Made by a program: the position numbers and the translations under genes | DNA from: Sinotaia quadrata | Taxonomy: Eukaryota; Mollusca; Gastropoda; Architaenioglossa; Viviparidae | DNA: 64,000 bases | Reading direction: 5' to 3' | Assembly (NCBI GenBank): GCA_028829895.1 | Contig: CM054181.1 | Coordinates: forward strand, 103,506,860-103,570,859 | Shown: positions 1 to 11,691 of the stretch, one piece after another | How the letters are laid out: every line of letters begins with the position of its first letter | Position numbering within the stretch: position 1 is the first letter of the stretch | The notes under the pieces: model-generated | The model's input: the letters and a program-made list of their open reading frames with translations, nothing else | Told to the model about the DNA's origin: nothing | Databases searched by the model: none

Positions 1-2135
1 GGTTTATATAACAAATGCAATTTCAGTACTATTTATACTCAGGGTTCTTATTTTACTTCAAATCCGCTCTTTAATATATAAACTCATAGATGACTTATGT
101 AGATTTTCAGATAATATGTAAATTATTATAAGCAAAATTTGTCATTATTTAAGAAATTATTTCTTATTGAAGAGTCTTAAAGGAAGAGAATACAGGAGGA
201 AGAAGAGTGTTCTACTGTCGCCATTGTGAATGGTATTAAATGTTCGACGTCTCGTTAATAAATAAACACATAAAATATGCATGCATAAAACTCAAGTGAG
301 TCTTGACTAAAGATCTAATGTGTATACAAGTCTGTTATATTTCTGTACCTTGAAGAAAAGTTCTGGTGGTGTCAGATTGAATTAAAATGCTTCTTGTTTT
401 GTTACTGTTCACATATTTCTCTTTGTTGATAAGATAATAGGAAGTGTTACAAAGTCATTTGATGAAAACAGGCGACAGTCGTTTGAGATGCTTTGCAAAT
501 AAACGATAATATATCCTCACTTATAGAAAAAAACAGTCCCTTTGTTTACTTGATAATAACAGATGTAACTTGCGTTGCCCAAGCGAAATAATAAAAACAT
601 AAACTGAACTTTGAATAGGTTTTGTGAGTTGAAGAAAGAAATAAGACGATGGCAGTTTTTTATTCGTTTGCATCAAGATATGTCTTACTCAGTATAAATG
701 GCTGACACAGATGTCTCCGTTTGATGATGTTTTCCAACTGGGGCAAGTTTACTTATTCAATTAAGAGCAGTAACGTTGACGTGTCAGTGCACATGATCGC
801 CTGAGTAATCGCTTAATACTCGCCTAATGAGCAATAGGTCATATTTCGTGGTGCTTATAGAAGACACTGACTACAGAAGGTCTATGGGTGGGGACAGGTG
901 AGAATTTCTGGCACATATTATATTTATGAATGTATATTTACTGAACAAAATTGTCTACCAAATGCGCTTCAGACCCGATTTACCAAAGTCACCCTCTAAA
1001 AGTGGTTTTAACCATTTAACCGAATGAATAATTTACCAAAGTCGACCCTTTAAAATGTGTTTACCAAATGACCAATTTACCAAATAATGCGCATAAAACA
1101 ATGAGTTTACCAAATGACTCATTTACCAAAGTCCATCATTCGGATAAATTAGTTTTCCAAATGTCCTAAGGTGAAGTGTCCCTAATGAAAAGTATATATG
1201 CAAAATGTCTGGCAGTTGCCGTAAAGTAAACCAGCCTAAGAGCCAAGTGCTCTAACTAAACTAAAAAAAATATTAGAGGTCCACCTCCACCATCTAACAC
1301 TTCTCCCCTTCACCTCCATAAACATGTTCCGGTGTCAGGGTTCTTTTGTCATTGAACAATCACTGAGCTATACCATACAATGCCTCTTCCAGCCAGTTGA
1401 TCAGGCCTCTTTAACATGAATAATAGTTTATCATTATTTGAAATGAAATACTTTCTTCTTGAGTAAAAAAATCGTTATTGTTTAGGTTTAGGAAGCTAAA
1501 ATCGCACTTTAGAGTTCTGAGCATGTCTGAAAGCTTCCTGTCATCAAGACGAATCCATTGAACGCGAACCGTTTTAACAACTACACACCGGTATTGGGAG
1601 GGCTGTGTGTACTTTGATTTACCGAAGAAAAGAGAGAAAAAAATACTTCAATATATGTATGATGACCGAAATGCTGACAAAGGGTTAAAATATGCTTGAA
1701 CAATTGTAATGGACAATAGTTAAATTAGAAGATCATTTAAATAACTTTGAACACTTCCTAAATTATTTTTAAAAAATAGGTGTACAAGTAGTCATATTGC
1801 TATTATTACTATTATCAAACTTGCTTGTACTAGAATGATGTTGAGTGATTGAAGGCAAGTATAAAAAAATGAAAATGAAATTGCTCTAGTTACACAGGAC
1901 AAATACATGATACTGGATAACATCAGGATATATTTGCAGTTGATATTTGATTGTTGATTTAGTAAATTTTTTATTATAATTTTATTAACCTCGTGCAAAA
2001 AATGTTAAAACCTAAGTTAGAGTAATAGTGGTTAGTTGGGGGCTCGTTAAAAATAAACAAAAGACGGATTTTTATTATTCTTTTTGTAAGACGTTTCCAC
2101 ATGCAGAGATAATATACGACAGTTACGTGTCTAAT
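1..2135. other. No gene recognised
   Basis: AT-rich sequence with no convincing exon, RNA gene or transposon. Positions 955-1165 contain an irregular run of the phrase tttaccaaa with short variants, a degenerate local repeat. The short minus-strand open frame at 1792-1998 is low-complexity. It shares the phrase NLLNQQSNI with a stretch near 62,600 on the other strand, so a fragment of a dispersed repeat may lie here. Confidence 0.6.
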
Positions 2136-2513
2136 CTTATTATTGTGTACGAGTAGAGTTTAAGACACCCTTATAATCATTGTGTACGAGTAAAGTTTAT
2201 GACACCCTTATAATCATTGTGTACGAGTAAAGTTTATGACACCCTTATAATCATTGTGTACGAGTAGAGTTTACGACACCCTTATAATCATTGTGTATGA
2301 GTAAAGTTTACGACACCCTTATAATCATTGTGTACGAGTAGAGTTTACGACACCCTTATAATCATTGTGTACGAGTAGAGTTTATGACACCCTTATAATC
2401 ATTGTGTACGAGTAGAGTTTATGACACCCTTATAATCATTGTGTACGAGTAAAGTTTACGACACCCTTATAATCATTGTGTACGTGTAGAGTTTATGACA
2501 CCCTTATAATCCT
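2136..2513. repeat. 37-bp minisatellite, about 10 copies
   Basis: Tandem head-to-tail units of 37 bp carrying tgtgtacgagtaaagttta followed by gacacccttataatcat. Successive gacaccc landmarks are spaced 37 bp apart (for example 2164 and 2201). Units differ by single substitutions only. It ends about 90 bp before the first retrotransposon's (TAA)n tract. Confidence 0.92.
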
Positions 2514-2605
2514 CCAAGTGAGAGACATGTTTGTCTTATGGGAGAATTATAAATAACTATACATTAAAATTCTCGATCACTTGCAATTAGTTCTGTGTTA
2601 TTAAT

Positions 2606-2607
2606 TA

Positions 2608-2644
<37 letters not shown>

Positions 2645-2645
2645 G
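2606..2645. repeat. (TAA)n microsatellite, 5' junction of retrotransposon copy A
   Basis: Uninterrupted aat triplets immediately precede the truncated 5' end of the retrotransposon. Similar tracts lie between the two copies and after the second, so the elements sit inside a TAA microsatellite. Confidence 0.9.
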
Positions 2646-4366
2646 CAATGAAAAACTGGAAAACCACCCTCACATGCAACAACACAAATATTGCAGATAT
2701 AGCAATAAATTGTGGAATCTTCCAAGGTGATTCACTATCGCCACTGCTGTTCTGCATTGCCCTGAATCCTCTCAGTCAAGTGATCCAGAAAACAGGGTTA
2801 GGATACAAAATGAAAGCAGGACAGGTCATCAGCCATCTACTGTACATGGACGATCTCAAGCTGTACGGAAAAAATGAACGTGACATCACATCCCTGATCA
2901 ATACTGTCAAGATCTGCAGTGAGGACATCAACTTGAAATTCGGCCTTGAGAAATGTGGACGAATTATCATCCAGAAAGGCAAGGTCAAAACAACAGAAGG
3001 CCTGCAATTCGACATCGGAAAAATCAACGATGTTTCAATGGAAAATGGATATAAGTATCTTGGGATACTACAACATCAAGAAAATATGCAGAGAGAAGTG
3101 AAGTCCAAAGTTAAGAGAGAATATGAAAAACGTGTTAGACAAGTCCTGAAGTCCAAGCTAAATGGGGCAAACAAAATACAAGCCCTTAATGCATACGCAA
3201 TACCTGTAGTAAGCTACACTGGAGGTATCATAGATTGGACAGCAAATGAAATAAATGAACTGGACAGGAAAACAAGAAAACTACTCACAATACATAAAGC
3301 CTTACACCCCAAAGCAGACGTAGACAGGCTCTATGTATCTCGAAAAATGGGAGGCAGAGGTCTCAAGAAAACCAAACATGTCATTGAAGCAGAAGTCATT
3401 GGCCTTGTGGACTACATCTGGTATAACAACAAAGATGATCCACTGATAGAAGCAGTAAAAATGAGTGGACTATTCCAACCCCCAGAAACAGACAAAGAAA
3501 CATGGAAGAAAACAACGAAACAAGAACTAGCACATACATGGAGCCAGAAACCTCTGCATGGCCAGTATGTACGACAAGCCGACGAAATATCAACAAAGCA
3601 ATCAACGTACAGATGGTTGAAAGAGGCAGGATTGAAAGCAGAAACAGAAGCACTCATAACAGCTGCACAAGATCAAGCACTCAACACCAAAGCACACAAA
3701 GCGAAAATCATGAAAATTTCAAATGATTCCAAATGTCGACTCTGCAAATCCATGGATGAGACAACAGAGCACATACTATCTGGATGTCAAGTTCTGGCTG
3801 GAACGGAATACACCAAACGACACAATGAAGTGGCAAAACACATACATAGAAATCTGTGTGAGAACTATGGCATACAAACCCCAGAAAGAGCATGGATGCA
3901 TCAACCAGAAGCAGTCACCGAAACAGAAGAAGTCAAAATACTGTGGGACTTCGAGATAAGAACAGATCGGGTGATTCCTGCACGAAGACCAGACATTGTA
4001 GTTCTCAATAAGGCCAACAGAACAGTATCAATCATTGATGTCGCTGTTCCAAGTGATAGAAACATAAAAACAAAAGAAAGAGAAAAAATAGAAAAATACC
4101 AAGACCTCAGATTAGAAATCCAGAGACTGTGGAATGTAAAAGCAGAAGTGATACCTATAGTGATAGGAGCCTTGGGGAACATAACATCTGAATTGGAAGG
4201 CTACCTGAATAAACTCCCTGGAAACCACAGAATCGCTCCACTACTCAAAGCAGCGCTCCTCGGAAGTGCCCACATCCTCCGTAAAACCTTGGATCTCCCA
4301 GAATCTTGGTAAGATTCCGAGACCTTGGATCACAACCGACAGTCAAACAGAAGTCGTGGAAAGAGG

Positions 4367-4369
<3 letters not shown>
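2646..4369 (+). mobile_element. Non-LTR retrotransposon copy A, 5'-truncated, restriction-like-endonuclease type
   Basis: The element body is fused directly to (TAA)n at its 5' end, inside the reverse transcriptase domain, and ends after a short 3' UTR (4316-4369) in (TAA)n again. Apart from the 5' truncation it is almost identical to copy B, differing at a handful of bases. An RT plus a C-terminal zinc knuckle and PD-(D/E)XK-like endonuclease is the R2/R4/NeSL-type arrangement. Association with TAA repeats is known for Dong-type (R4 clade) elements, so that is the likeliest clade, although I could not run a phylogeny. Confidence 0.85.
2648..4312 (+). CDS. Reverse transcriptase/endonuclease ORF of copy A (554 aa, 5'-truncated)
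   Basis: The open frame starts inside the RT domain. It shows the motif-B phrase [13 protein letters not shown] (about residues 24-36), the catalytic box YMDD (about 66-69) and GLEKC just after, but lacks RT motif A because of the 5' truncation. The C-terminal half has a C-x2-C-x8-H-x4-C knuckle, then RPDIVVLNK and IIDVAVPSD, which fit the RPD/D core of restriction-like endonucleases, then a KYQDL motif. It ends in TAA-rich 3' sequence. Without motif A it cannot be an active polymerase. The first ATG is simply the first after the junction and need not be a real start. Confidence 0.85.
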   Translation: MKNWKTTLTCNNTNIADIAINCGIFQGDSLSPLLFCIALNPLSQVIQKTGLGYKMKAGQVISHLLYMDDLKLYGKNERDITSLINTVKICSEDINLKFGLEKCGRIIIQKGKVKTTEGLQFDIGKINDVSMENGYKYLGILQHQENMQREVKSKVKREYEKRVRQVLKSKLNGANKIQALNAYAIPVVSYTGGIIDWTANEINELDRKTRKLLTIHKALHPKADVDRLYVSRKMGGRGLKKTKHVIEAEVIGLVDYIWYNNKDDPLIEAVKMSGLFQPPETDKETWKKTTKQELAHTWSQKPLHGQYVRQADEISTKQSTYRWLKEAGLKAETEALITAAQDQALNTKAHKAKIMKISNDSKCRLCKSMDETTEHILSGCQVLAGTEYTKRHNEVAKHIHRNLCENYGIQTPERAWMHQPEAVTETEEVKILWDFEIRTDRVIPARRPDIVVLNKANRTVSIIDVAVPSDRNIKTKEREKIEKYQDLRLEIQRLWNVKAEVIPIVIGALGNITSELEGYLNKLPGNHRIAPLLKAALLGSAHILRKTLDLPESW

Positions 4370-4433
<64 letters not shown>

Positions 4434-4443
4434 TATAATAATA
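4370..4443. repeat. (TAA)n microsatellite joining the two retrotransposon copies
   Basis: About 60 bp of TAA triplets, then a short imperfect ATATAATAATAA stretch. It is both the 3' tail of copy A and the 5' flank of copy B. Confidence 0.92.
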
Positions 4444-6436
4444 AAATAGCTGACAAAATCATGACTCACCTTGAAACAAACAAACTTCTAAACAATGAAC
4501 AAAAGGGTACTAGACCAGGCAGCAAAGGAACAAAGGACCAATTGGCAATTGATAAGGCAATAGTGACTGACAGCAAGAAACGAAGAACAAATCTTGCAAT
4601 GGCATGGATTGATTATCAAAAGGCCTATGACTCAGTCCCACATTCATGGATAATTGAAACATTAAAATTGTACAAAGTAGCGCCATCAATACAGAACCTA
4701 ATTCAGGAGTCAATGAAAAACTGGAAAACCACCCTCACATGCAACAACACAAATATTGCAGACATAGCAATAAATTGTGGAATCTTCCAAGGTGATTCCT
4801 TATCGCCACTGCTGTTCTGCATTGCACTGAATCCTCTCAGTCAAGTGATCCAGAAAACAGGGTTAGGATACAAAATGAAAGCAGGACAGGTCATCAGCCA
4901 TCTACTGTACATGGACGATCTCAAGCTGTACGGAAAAAATGAACGTGACATCACATCCCTGATCAATACTGTCAAGATCTGCAGTGAGGACATCAACATG
5001 AAATTCGGCCTTGAGAAATGTGGACGAATTATCATCCAGAAAGGCAAGGTCAAAACAACAGAAGGCCTGCAATTCGACATCGGAAAAATCAACGATGTTT
5101 CAATGGAAAATGGATATAAGTATCTTGGGATACTACAACATCAAGAAAATATGCAGAGAGAAGTGAAGTCCAAAGTTAAGAGAGAATATGAAAAACGTGT
5201 TAGACAAGTCCTGAAGTCCAAGCTAAATGGGGCAAACAAAATACAAGCCCTTAATGCATACGCAATACCTGTAGTAAGCTACACTGGAGGTATCATAGAT
5301 TGGACAGCAAATGAAATAAATGAACTGGACAGGAAAACAAGAAAACTACTCACAATACATAAAGCCTTACACCCCAAAGCAGACGTAGACAGGCTCTATG
5401 TATCTCGAAAAATGGGAGGCAGAGGTCTCAAGAAAATCAAACATGTCATTGAAGCAGAAGTCATTGGCCTTGTGGACTACATCTGGTATAACAACAAAGA
5501 TGATCCACTGATAGAAGCAGTAAAAATGAGTGGACTATTCCAACCCCCAGAAACAGACAAAGAAACATGGAAGAAAACAACGAAGCAAGAACTAGCACAT
5601 ACATGGAGCCAGGAACCTCTGCATGGCCAGTATGTACGACAAGCCGACGAAATATCAACAAAGCAATCAACGTACAAATGGTTGAAAGAGGCAGGATTGA
5701 AAGCAGAAACAGAAGCACTCATAACAGCTGCACAAGATCAAGCACTCAACACCAAAGCACACAAAGCGAAAATCATGAAAATTTCAAATGATTCCAAATG
5801 TCGACTCTGCAAATCCATGGATGAGACAACAGAGCACATACTATCTGGATGTCAAGTTCTGGCTGGAACGGAATACACCAAACGACACAATGAAGTGGCA
5901 AAACACATACATAGAAATCTGTGTGAGAACTATGGCATAAAAACCCCAGAAAGAGCATGGATGCATCAACCAGAAGCAGTCACCGAAACAGAAGAAGTCA
6001 AAATACTATGGGACTTCGAGATAAGAACAGACCGGGTGATTCCTGCAAGACGACCAGACATTGTAGTTCTCAATAAGTCCAACAGAACAGTAACAATTAT
6101 TGATGTCGCTGTTCCAAGTGATAGAAACATAAAAACAAAAGAAAGAGAAAAAATAGAAAAATACCAAGACCTCAGATTAGAAATCCAGAGACTGTGGAAT
6201 GTAAAAGCAGAAGTGATACCAATAGTGATAGGAGCCTTGGGGAACATAACATCAGAATTGGAAGGCTACCTGAATAAACTCCCTGGAAACCACAGAATCG
6301 CTCCACTACTCAAAGCAGCGCTCCTCGGAAGTGCCCACATCCTCCGTAAAACCTTGGATCTCCCAGAATCTTGGTAAGATTCCGAGACCTTGGATCACAG
6401 CCGACAGTCAAAACAGAAGTCGTGGAAAGAGACTGA
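4444..6436 (+). mobile_element. Non-LTR retrotransposon copy B, longer but 5'-truncated
   Basis: Same family and orientation as copy A, extending about 260 bp further 5'. Element sequence begins directly after the TAA tract with codons for IADKIM upstream of the first ATG, so the junction lies inside the ORF. The 3' UTR matches copy A and ends in (TAA)n at 6437-6457. The near identity of two copies with intact frames points to recent insertion. Confidence 0.88.
4461..6377 (+). CDS. Reverse transcriptase/endonuclease ORF of copy B (638 aa)
   Basis: Residues 49-58 carry RT motif A ([10 protein letters not shown]), 107-119 motif B ([13 protein letters not shown]) and 150-153 the YMDD catalytic box, so all three core RT motifs are present. 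A thumb-like region follows. A C447-x2-C450-x8-H459-x4-C464 knuckle precedes a restriction-like endonuclease with RPD at 531-533, Asp548 in IIDVAVPSD and KYQDL near 567-571. The role would be target-primed reverse transcription with sequence-guided nicking. The N-terminal DNA-binding region typical of the family is missing because of 5' truncation, so the copy is probably not autonomous. The frame is otherwise intact. Confidence 0.9.
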   Translation: MTHLETNKLLNNEQKGTRPGSKGTKDQLAIDKAIVTDSKKRRTNLAMAWIDYQKAYDSVPHSWIIETLKLYKVAPSIQNLIQESMKNWKTTLTCNNTNIADIAINCGIFQGDSLSPLLFCIALNPLSQVIQKTGLGYKMKAGQVISHLLYMDDLKLYGKNERDITSLINTVKICSEDINMKFGLEKCGRIIIQKGKVKTTEGLQFDIGKINDVSMENGYKYLGILQHQENMQREVKSKVKREYEKRVRQVLKSKLNGANKIQALNAYAIPVVSYTGGIIDWTANEINELDRKTRKLLTIHKALHPKADVDRLYVSRKMGGRGLKKIKHVIEAEVIGLVDYIWYNNKDDPLIEAVKMSGLFQPPETDKETWKKTTKQELAHTWSQEPLHGQYVRQADEISTKQSTYKWLKEAGLKAETEALITAAQDQALNTKAHKAKIMKISNDSKCRLCKSMDETTEHILSGCQVLAGTEYTKRHNEVAKHIHRNLCENYGIKTPERAWMHQPEAVTETEEVKILWDFEIRTDRVIPARRPDIVVLNKSNRTVTIIDVAVPSDRNIKTKEREKIEKYQDLRLEIQRLWNVKAEVIPIVIGALGNITSELEGYLNKLPGNHRIAPLLKAALLGSAHILRKTLDLPESW

Positions 6437-6552
6437 ATAATAATAATAATAATAATAAACAGAAGAAGTCAAAATACTGTGGGACTTCGAGATAAGAACA
6501 GATCGGGTGATTCCTGCACGAAGACCAGACATTGTAGTTCTCAATAAGGCCA
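6437..6552 (+). mobile_element. (TAA)n tail and short internal fragment of the same retrotransposon
   Basis: After the TAA tail of copy B (6437-6457), positions 6459-6552 repeat an internal stretch of the endonuclease coding region. It matches copy A positions of about 3922-4016 at every base I compared, and differs from copy B at the sites that distinguish the two copies. It lacks both the natural 3' end and the 5' part. Ordinary unique sequence follows. Confidence 0.85.
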
Positions 6553-7360
6553 TAATAACATCAGGTAAAGGTTGTCCAGATAATTGTCATGATACATTAT
6601 GCACAATTGATTCAAATTCTTTGATAGCGTATGTTGTTAAAGAAAAATATTTTCATTGTTCAAATTTAATATTAAATTCTTATTAAATTCCCTACGTCTG
6701 TATATTAATCTGAGGTGAAAATATATGGCATGCAAGTTGTGCTGATTGTTATATGATAAGAAAGTAAGATTTGAGATTGACTGTGAAATTAATGTCTGTT
6801 ATGTCGTCCTCCATGAATCAGCTGTATATATCCACCTATCAGCCACTCAAAGACTCCGAAACATATTTGCTAAGGACGTGTCCCAATGTATAGCCAGTGA
6901 TGCATTGTTTGCTGAAGAGATGAGTGAGGTGTGTTTCTGAACGAACCAGTAAAGTTTGTTTGCTGGACGAGTCAGTGACAGCTTTGAGAAAGATGTTTGA
7001 CCTAGATGTTTGACCTAGATGTATGACCTAGATGTATCCAGGAGTCCAATAACATTATTCCGTAACATTAATGAAGCATCTTTATCATTCAGGACGACTT
7101 CCAGTCTTTAAAAACATTGTTCTGAGATAAAAAATTTAATAGTGTGCTTTATTATGCTTTGTAAATATTTTCTTGCACTGAAAATCATTTTCAAAATAAT
7201 CTTTTTTAGTAAATGGAGAAATTAGCGATTCATTTAGCTGATATATAAGACCATTTAATTTTAAATTATTATTTATTGGATTAGTGAAAATATGGTTTAT
7301 ATTTACTGATATATTAAGCTTAATAATTTACTTTTGCATTCTGTTTATAATTTTAGAGTA
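6553..7360. other. No gene recognised; short direct repeat
   Basis: AT-rich sequence without a supportable gene. At about 6990-7035 a 15-bp phrase (atgtttgacctagat and variants) is repeated about four times. Confidence 0.55.
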
Positions 7361-7590
7361 ATTAGAAGACATTTAAAGTAAATAAAAGATATTTAAAATA
7401 ATTAGAAGACATTTAAAGTAAATAAAAGACATTTAAAGTAAATAAAAGACATTTAAAGTAAATAAAAGACATTTAAAGTAAATAAAAGACATTTAAAGTA
7501 AATAAAAGACATTTAAAGTAAATAAAAGACATTTAAAGTAAATAAAAGAATTTAAAGTAAATAAAAGATATTTAAAATAAATAAAAGACA
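7361..7590. repeat. 20-bp minisatellite, about 11 copies
   Basis: Tandem copies of acatttaaagtaaataaaag, nearly perfect in the centre and degenerating at both edges. Confidence 0.92.
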
Positions 7591-8017
7591 TGGCTATAGT
7601 TGTCTGGTTACTGAGAATAGTAGTGATTGCAATGCATCACTAATGTACGAGAGCAATCAGAATGTGACGAGAATTATTTTATAAACAGAGATATACAAAG
7701 GAACGAGACAGAATTTAGATGTTACAATTAATCCTCTCCAGCGAGTTGCCTTTCAGTGTAACTAATAAACAGTGAGGGAGTGTTGGCAACTGATAAATTA
7801 GCATTAACAGTAAAGAACGAATAACAACGAAAATCCCTTCTGGTTATAGAAGTATGATGAATTTCAATTATTTTATTGTAAAGCATTACTGAGATTGTGA
7901 TAAATTACAAGTTACTAGAAGTGAGATGTGAAATCGTCAGTGTCGTCATTACATATGTAAACACTTGTGACTGTTATGAACACAATCATATATGTGGATG
8001 ATTGCAGTAGGCTCTGC
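7591..8017. other. No gene recognised
   Basis: Unique AT-rich sequence with no exon-like or RNA-like signal that I can support. Confidence 0.5.
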
Positions 8018-8086
8018 ATTGTGTGTGTGTGGGTGGGTGTGTATGTGTGCGTGTGTGTGTGTGTGTGTATGTGTGCGTGTGTGTGT

Positions 8087-8153
<67 letters not shown>
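8018..8153. repeat. (GT)n microsatellite
   Basis: Long GT dinucleotide tract with a few interruptions (gtat, gtgc, ggtg) in its first half and about 30 uninterrupted repeats in the second. Open frames crossing it on both strands are artefacts of composition. Confidence 0.95.
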
Positions 8154-8155
<2 letters not shown>

Positions 8156-8778
8156 TTCTTACAATTATTTTCACATTCTTTAATACTTTGATAAAAGTCT
8201 TCATTACCGTTAAAGGACTTCTGATTCTATCGGTATTTGGGGGAAGCATTTACCGCGGCGTTGACTAGAGTTTGTTGGTTTTACGAAGAGTAAAATTCTG
8301 GAGTGTGAGGTACTCTCAAATGACGTCTTTCATTTTCTATAGAAAATGTACAATGTATGTCAAAGTGATTATCATGCTAAGGATTGACATATCTAGATCT
8401 TCTGCTTAGGGTAGAGGATTCGTTTTGGTGAGAGAAAACATTTAATAGCGGCACACGAAGGGGCACCTCTTCCACCCCGCCTGTAAAGACTATGCCTAAG
8501 CTTCACTGACACCCAACACTTGATTCGAAATAAAAAGTTAAGTCGTGTCCGGATTTGTTGGATTTAGCTTCCTTGACTGAAGACCTAGGCCATTCTAGGG
8601 CATGGGAAAGTTCAAAAATTAGCTTCCTGGTTTAAAGCTATTAGTGATAGGTATAGCTTGTTGAAAATATATTGCAAAATAAGCTTAGTAATAATCTTGC
8701 TCTTAAATATCCATAGGTCACAAACGTAAATAAAAGAAATATTTCACAACTTTCTCTCTCTTTCTCTCTATACCTATC
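8154..8778. other. No gene recognised
   Basis: Unique sequence between a GT tract and a dispersed repeat. No exon with plausible splice sites was seen. Confidence 0.5.
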
Positions 8779-9068
8779 TGTGACGCTAACGCCACTTAGT
8801 TAATGGATATTATTATTATTAATTATCTAAAACTAATTACAAGTGATGAGAATATTAATTTATTTTATTCATGATTTTCCAGAAGACACCACTAGTCTCT
8901 CTCACTAGGCAGATATGCGGGCGCTGTAAATGTTTTCTCTCTTCAACAACATTAAAGACAAACATTTACCGTCACACAATATTCCATAGGTGGAAAACTT
9001 CTTACTAAAGGAGAAGACAAATCCGTCTTTAATTTATATTTAGTGAGCGCCCATCCACCCATTTTCTT
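8779..9068 (+). repeat. Dispersed repeat family headed TGTGACGCTAACGCCAC, copy 1
   Basis: About 290 bp aligns by eye with 62264-62580 along its length. Shared landmarks are the head TGTGACGC(T/C)AACGCCACTT, a cagacaccact-like block, gcgctgtaaatgttt, cgtcacacaatattc and aaacttctta. The similarity stops near an aagatt phrase. The head also occurs at 45269. The class (LTR fragment, MITE or SINE) is not settled. Confidence 0.75.
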
Positions 9069-9489
9069 CTCCAAAAAGATTTTAGGTACATGACACTTTA
9101 TGAAAAGTTAGAGCTTGCCAACACCATCCACCCACCAACCACAAATGCTGTTCCTTAGAAACGACGTCATTAAAGTGCTGAAAGTGACATAAATGGGAAA
9201 CTTCATTTACAAACGGCATTCAGCCTTGTACTCGAGCAGGTTCAATTGATCGAGATGTGATTTCAAAGATAATCTACTCCAAATGACAGCTTCAGTTAAC
9301 AAAAGATTGTACTCCCTGCAAAAGTCATTGGTACATCCTATTGCTAAGTTGACAATTATATTAAAAGTCATTTGAACATCCTATTGTTAACTTTACAATT
9401 ATGTAATCTCCTACTATCGACGATCAGGTTTGCTAACCCTTCCGGTATATGTTCAGCCTTCACTTTAGATCTCGTTAAGCGAACTGAGC
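9069..9489. other. No gene recognised
   Basis: Unique sequence with nothing supportable on either strand. Confidence 0.5.
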
Positions 9490-9643
9490 ATTTTCCTTAC
9501 AAAATATATATTAATTCTCTATTTTCCCACCTTAATCCCTTTTTCCCTACAAAATATATATTACTTCTCTATTTTCCCACCTTAACCCCATTTTCCCTAC
9601 AAAATATATATTACTTCTCTATTGTTCCACCTTAACCCCATAC
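9490..9643. repeat. 50-bp tandem repeat, 3 copies
   Basis: Units carry ctacaaaatatatattactt, then ctctattttcccaccttaac. Three adjacent copies with a few substitutions. Confidence 0.9.
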
Positions 9644-9969
9644 TCCGTTCATTCTTTATCGGCTGTGAGATCTAACGCAGTGTTCATTCTTAAGCACGCC
9701 AGTAATGCGCTTATTCAAATGTAAATATTAGAACTGTTAATTGTTTCGTTGCATGTGATCTCCTTGTGGAGAAATAGTAGAATGGGAACATTTATTGTAC
9801 TAAATAAGGTACTCACTAGCACACCTTCACAAATACTCATTCACACGCTTACACATAATTGTATCCGAACAGACAAACTTTTTATATAAAAATCATGTTA
9901 GAAGTCTCTCAAGTACTGTAATATAGAAAGTGGGCAAACTACTGCATTGTAATACACTTGTCATTTTTT

Positions 9970-11128
9970 CATTAGTATTTGTCTAGCGCCAAGCAGAGTA
10001 CAATTATAGTAGTCTTTGTTTAGTCCCAAGCAAAGTACAGGTCTTTCAGTAGTCTTTGTGGACCCAAATGCTGCGTACACTTGCAGTAGTAGTATTTGTT
10101 TAGCCAAATGCTGAGTAGAGATTGGGGTAGTATTTGTTTAGCCCCATGTAGAGTATAGTTTATAGTAGTCTTTTTAGCCCCATGCTGAGTACAGTCTGTA
10201 GTAGTCTTTGTTTAGCCCCTTGCTGAGTACAGTTTATAGTAGTCTTTGTTTAGCCCCATGCTGAGTACAGTTTGTAGTAGTTTTTGGCTAGCCCCATGCT
10301 GTACGGTTTCTAATAGTCTTTGTTTAGCCCCATGCTGTACGGTCTGTAGTAGTCTTTGTTTAGACCCATGTTGAGTACAGTTCGTAGTAGTCTTTGTTTA
10401 GCCCCATGTTGTACTGTTTGTAGTAGTCTTTGTTTAGCCCCATGCTATACGATTTGTAGTAGTCTTTGTTTAGCCCCATGCTGTACGGTTTGTAGTAGTC
10501 TTTGTTTAGCCCCATGCTGTACTGTTTGTAGTAGTTTTTGTATAGACCCATGCTATACGATTTGTAGTAGTCTTTGTTTAGCCCCATGCTGTACGGTTTC
10601 TAGTAGTCTTTGTTTAGCCCCATGCTGTACGGTCTGTAGTATTCTTTGTTTAGCTCCATGTTGAGTACAGTTTGTAGTAGTCTTTGTTTAGCCCCATGTT
10701 GTACTGTTTGTAGTAGTCTTTGTTTAGCCCCATGCTATACGATTTGTAGTAGTCTTTGTTTAGCCCCATGCTGTACGGTTTGTAGTAGTCTTTGTTTAGC
10801 CCCATGCTGTGCTGTTTGTAGTAGTTTTTGTATAGACCCATTCTATACGATTTGTAGTAGTCTTTGTTTAGCCCCATGCTGTACGGTTTCTAGTAGTCTT
10901 TGTTTAGCCCCATGCTGTACGGTCTGTAGTATTCTTTGTTTAGCTCCATGTTGAGTACAGTTTGTAGTAGTCTTTGTTTAGCCCCATGCTATACGATTTG
11001 TAGTAGTTTTTGTTTAGCCCCATGCTGTACGGTTTGTAGTAATCTTTGTTTAGCCCCATGCTGTACGGTTTGTAGTAGTATTTGTCTAGCCCCATGCTGT
11101 GTACAGTTTGTAGTAGTCGTTGGCTAGT
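9970..11128. repeat. 36-38-bp minisatellite with a 290-bp higher-order period
   Basis: Around 30 tandem copies of a unit carrying tagtagtctttgtttagccc and catgctgtacggtttg. The left flank is degenerate. Blocks of eight units recur with a 290-bp super-period: the same variant order starts near 10356, 10646 and 10936. Most units are 36 bp, a multiple of three, so long open frames appear on both strands (plus-strand LCLAPCCTVC repeats, minus-strand MGLNKDYYK repeats). I regard these as non-coding. Confidence 0.92.
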
Positions 11129-11691
11129 CATATAATGAATACAGACAATTTGTAACTGTATGTTTTCCTCTAGGAAGAGAAGGTTTAGTAAATCCGTCTC
11201 CCCCTCCCCCCTCCCCGGAAATGCACTGCTATTATTTCTTGGCGTCGTATTACATTTATAGTAAAGATATATAGATGGGTTATTCACTCTGGTCAAAAGA
11301 CTATAAACAGTTCCACGTAACCGATATTCATTGTGTCGTCACTTGCACCAAGTGGCGGAACAACCGTACGAGTATTTTTTTTTTAATTTGTTGTCCTTTA
11401 TTTTATTTTTTTTAGCAGGTTGTCTAGCAGTTGCATTATTGCCTTAGCTTATAAAAATAAATAAATAAAACAAGTTTACGCAGAATCAGTTAAATAAATT
11501 TAATCGGTATGTTGTGCAAAATATTTACTAAAAAAATATTAACAGTGTTCATTTAATATTGATAATATTGTTTGAAACGTTATCGATACAATACCTCACA
11601 TTTTACAGAAGACATTTGTTGTAATGTGCAACCATTGAAAGTTGTATGCAAATGTTTGGAAATGATTACCTAAGAAAGTACTTTGTTCGAA
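11129..11691. other. No gene recognised
   Basis: AT-rich unique sequence with a C-rich patch near 11197-11216. Confidence 0.5.

Noticed and set aside
8018..8268. Cys-Val or His-Thr open frames over dinucleotide tracts (also near 33540, 36270, 37050 and 48650)
   Set aside because: They are pure GT/AC microsatellite translations.
10356..10954. Long plus- and minus-strand open frames encoding repeated LCLAPCCTVC or MGLNKDYYK phrases
   Set aside because: The 36-bp unit is a multiple of three and lacks stops, so open frames arise on both strands. There is no start context, splice sites or domain.
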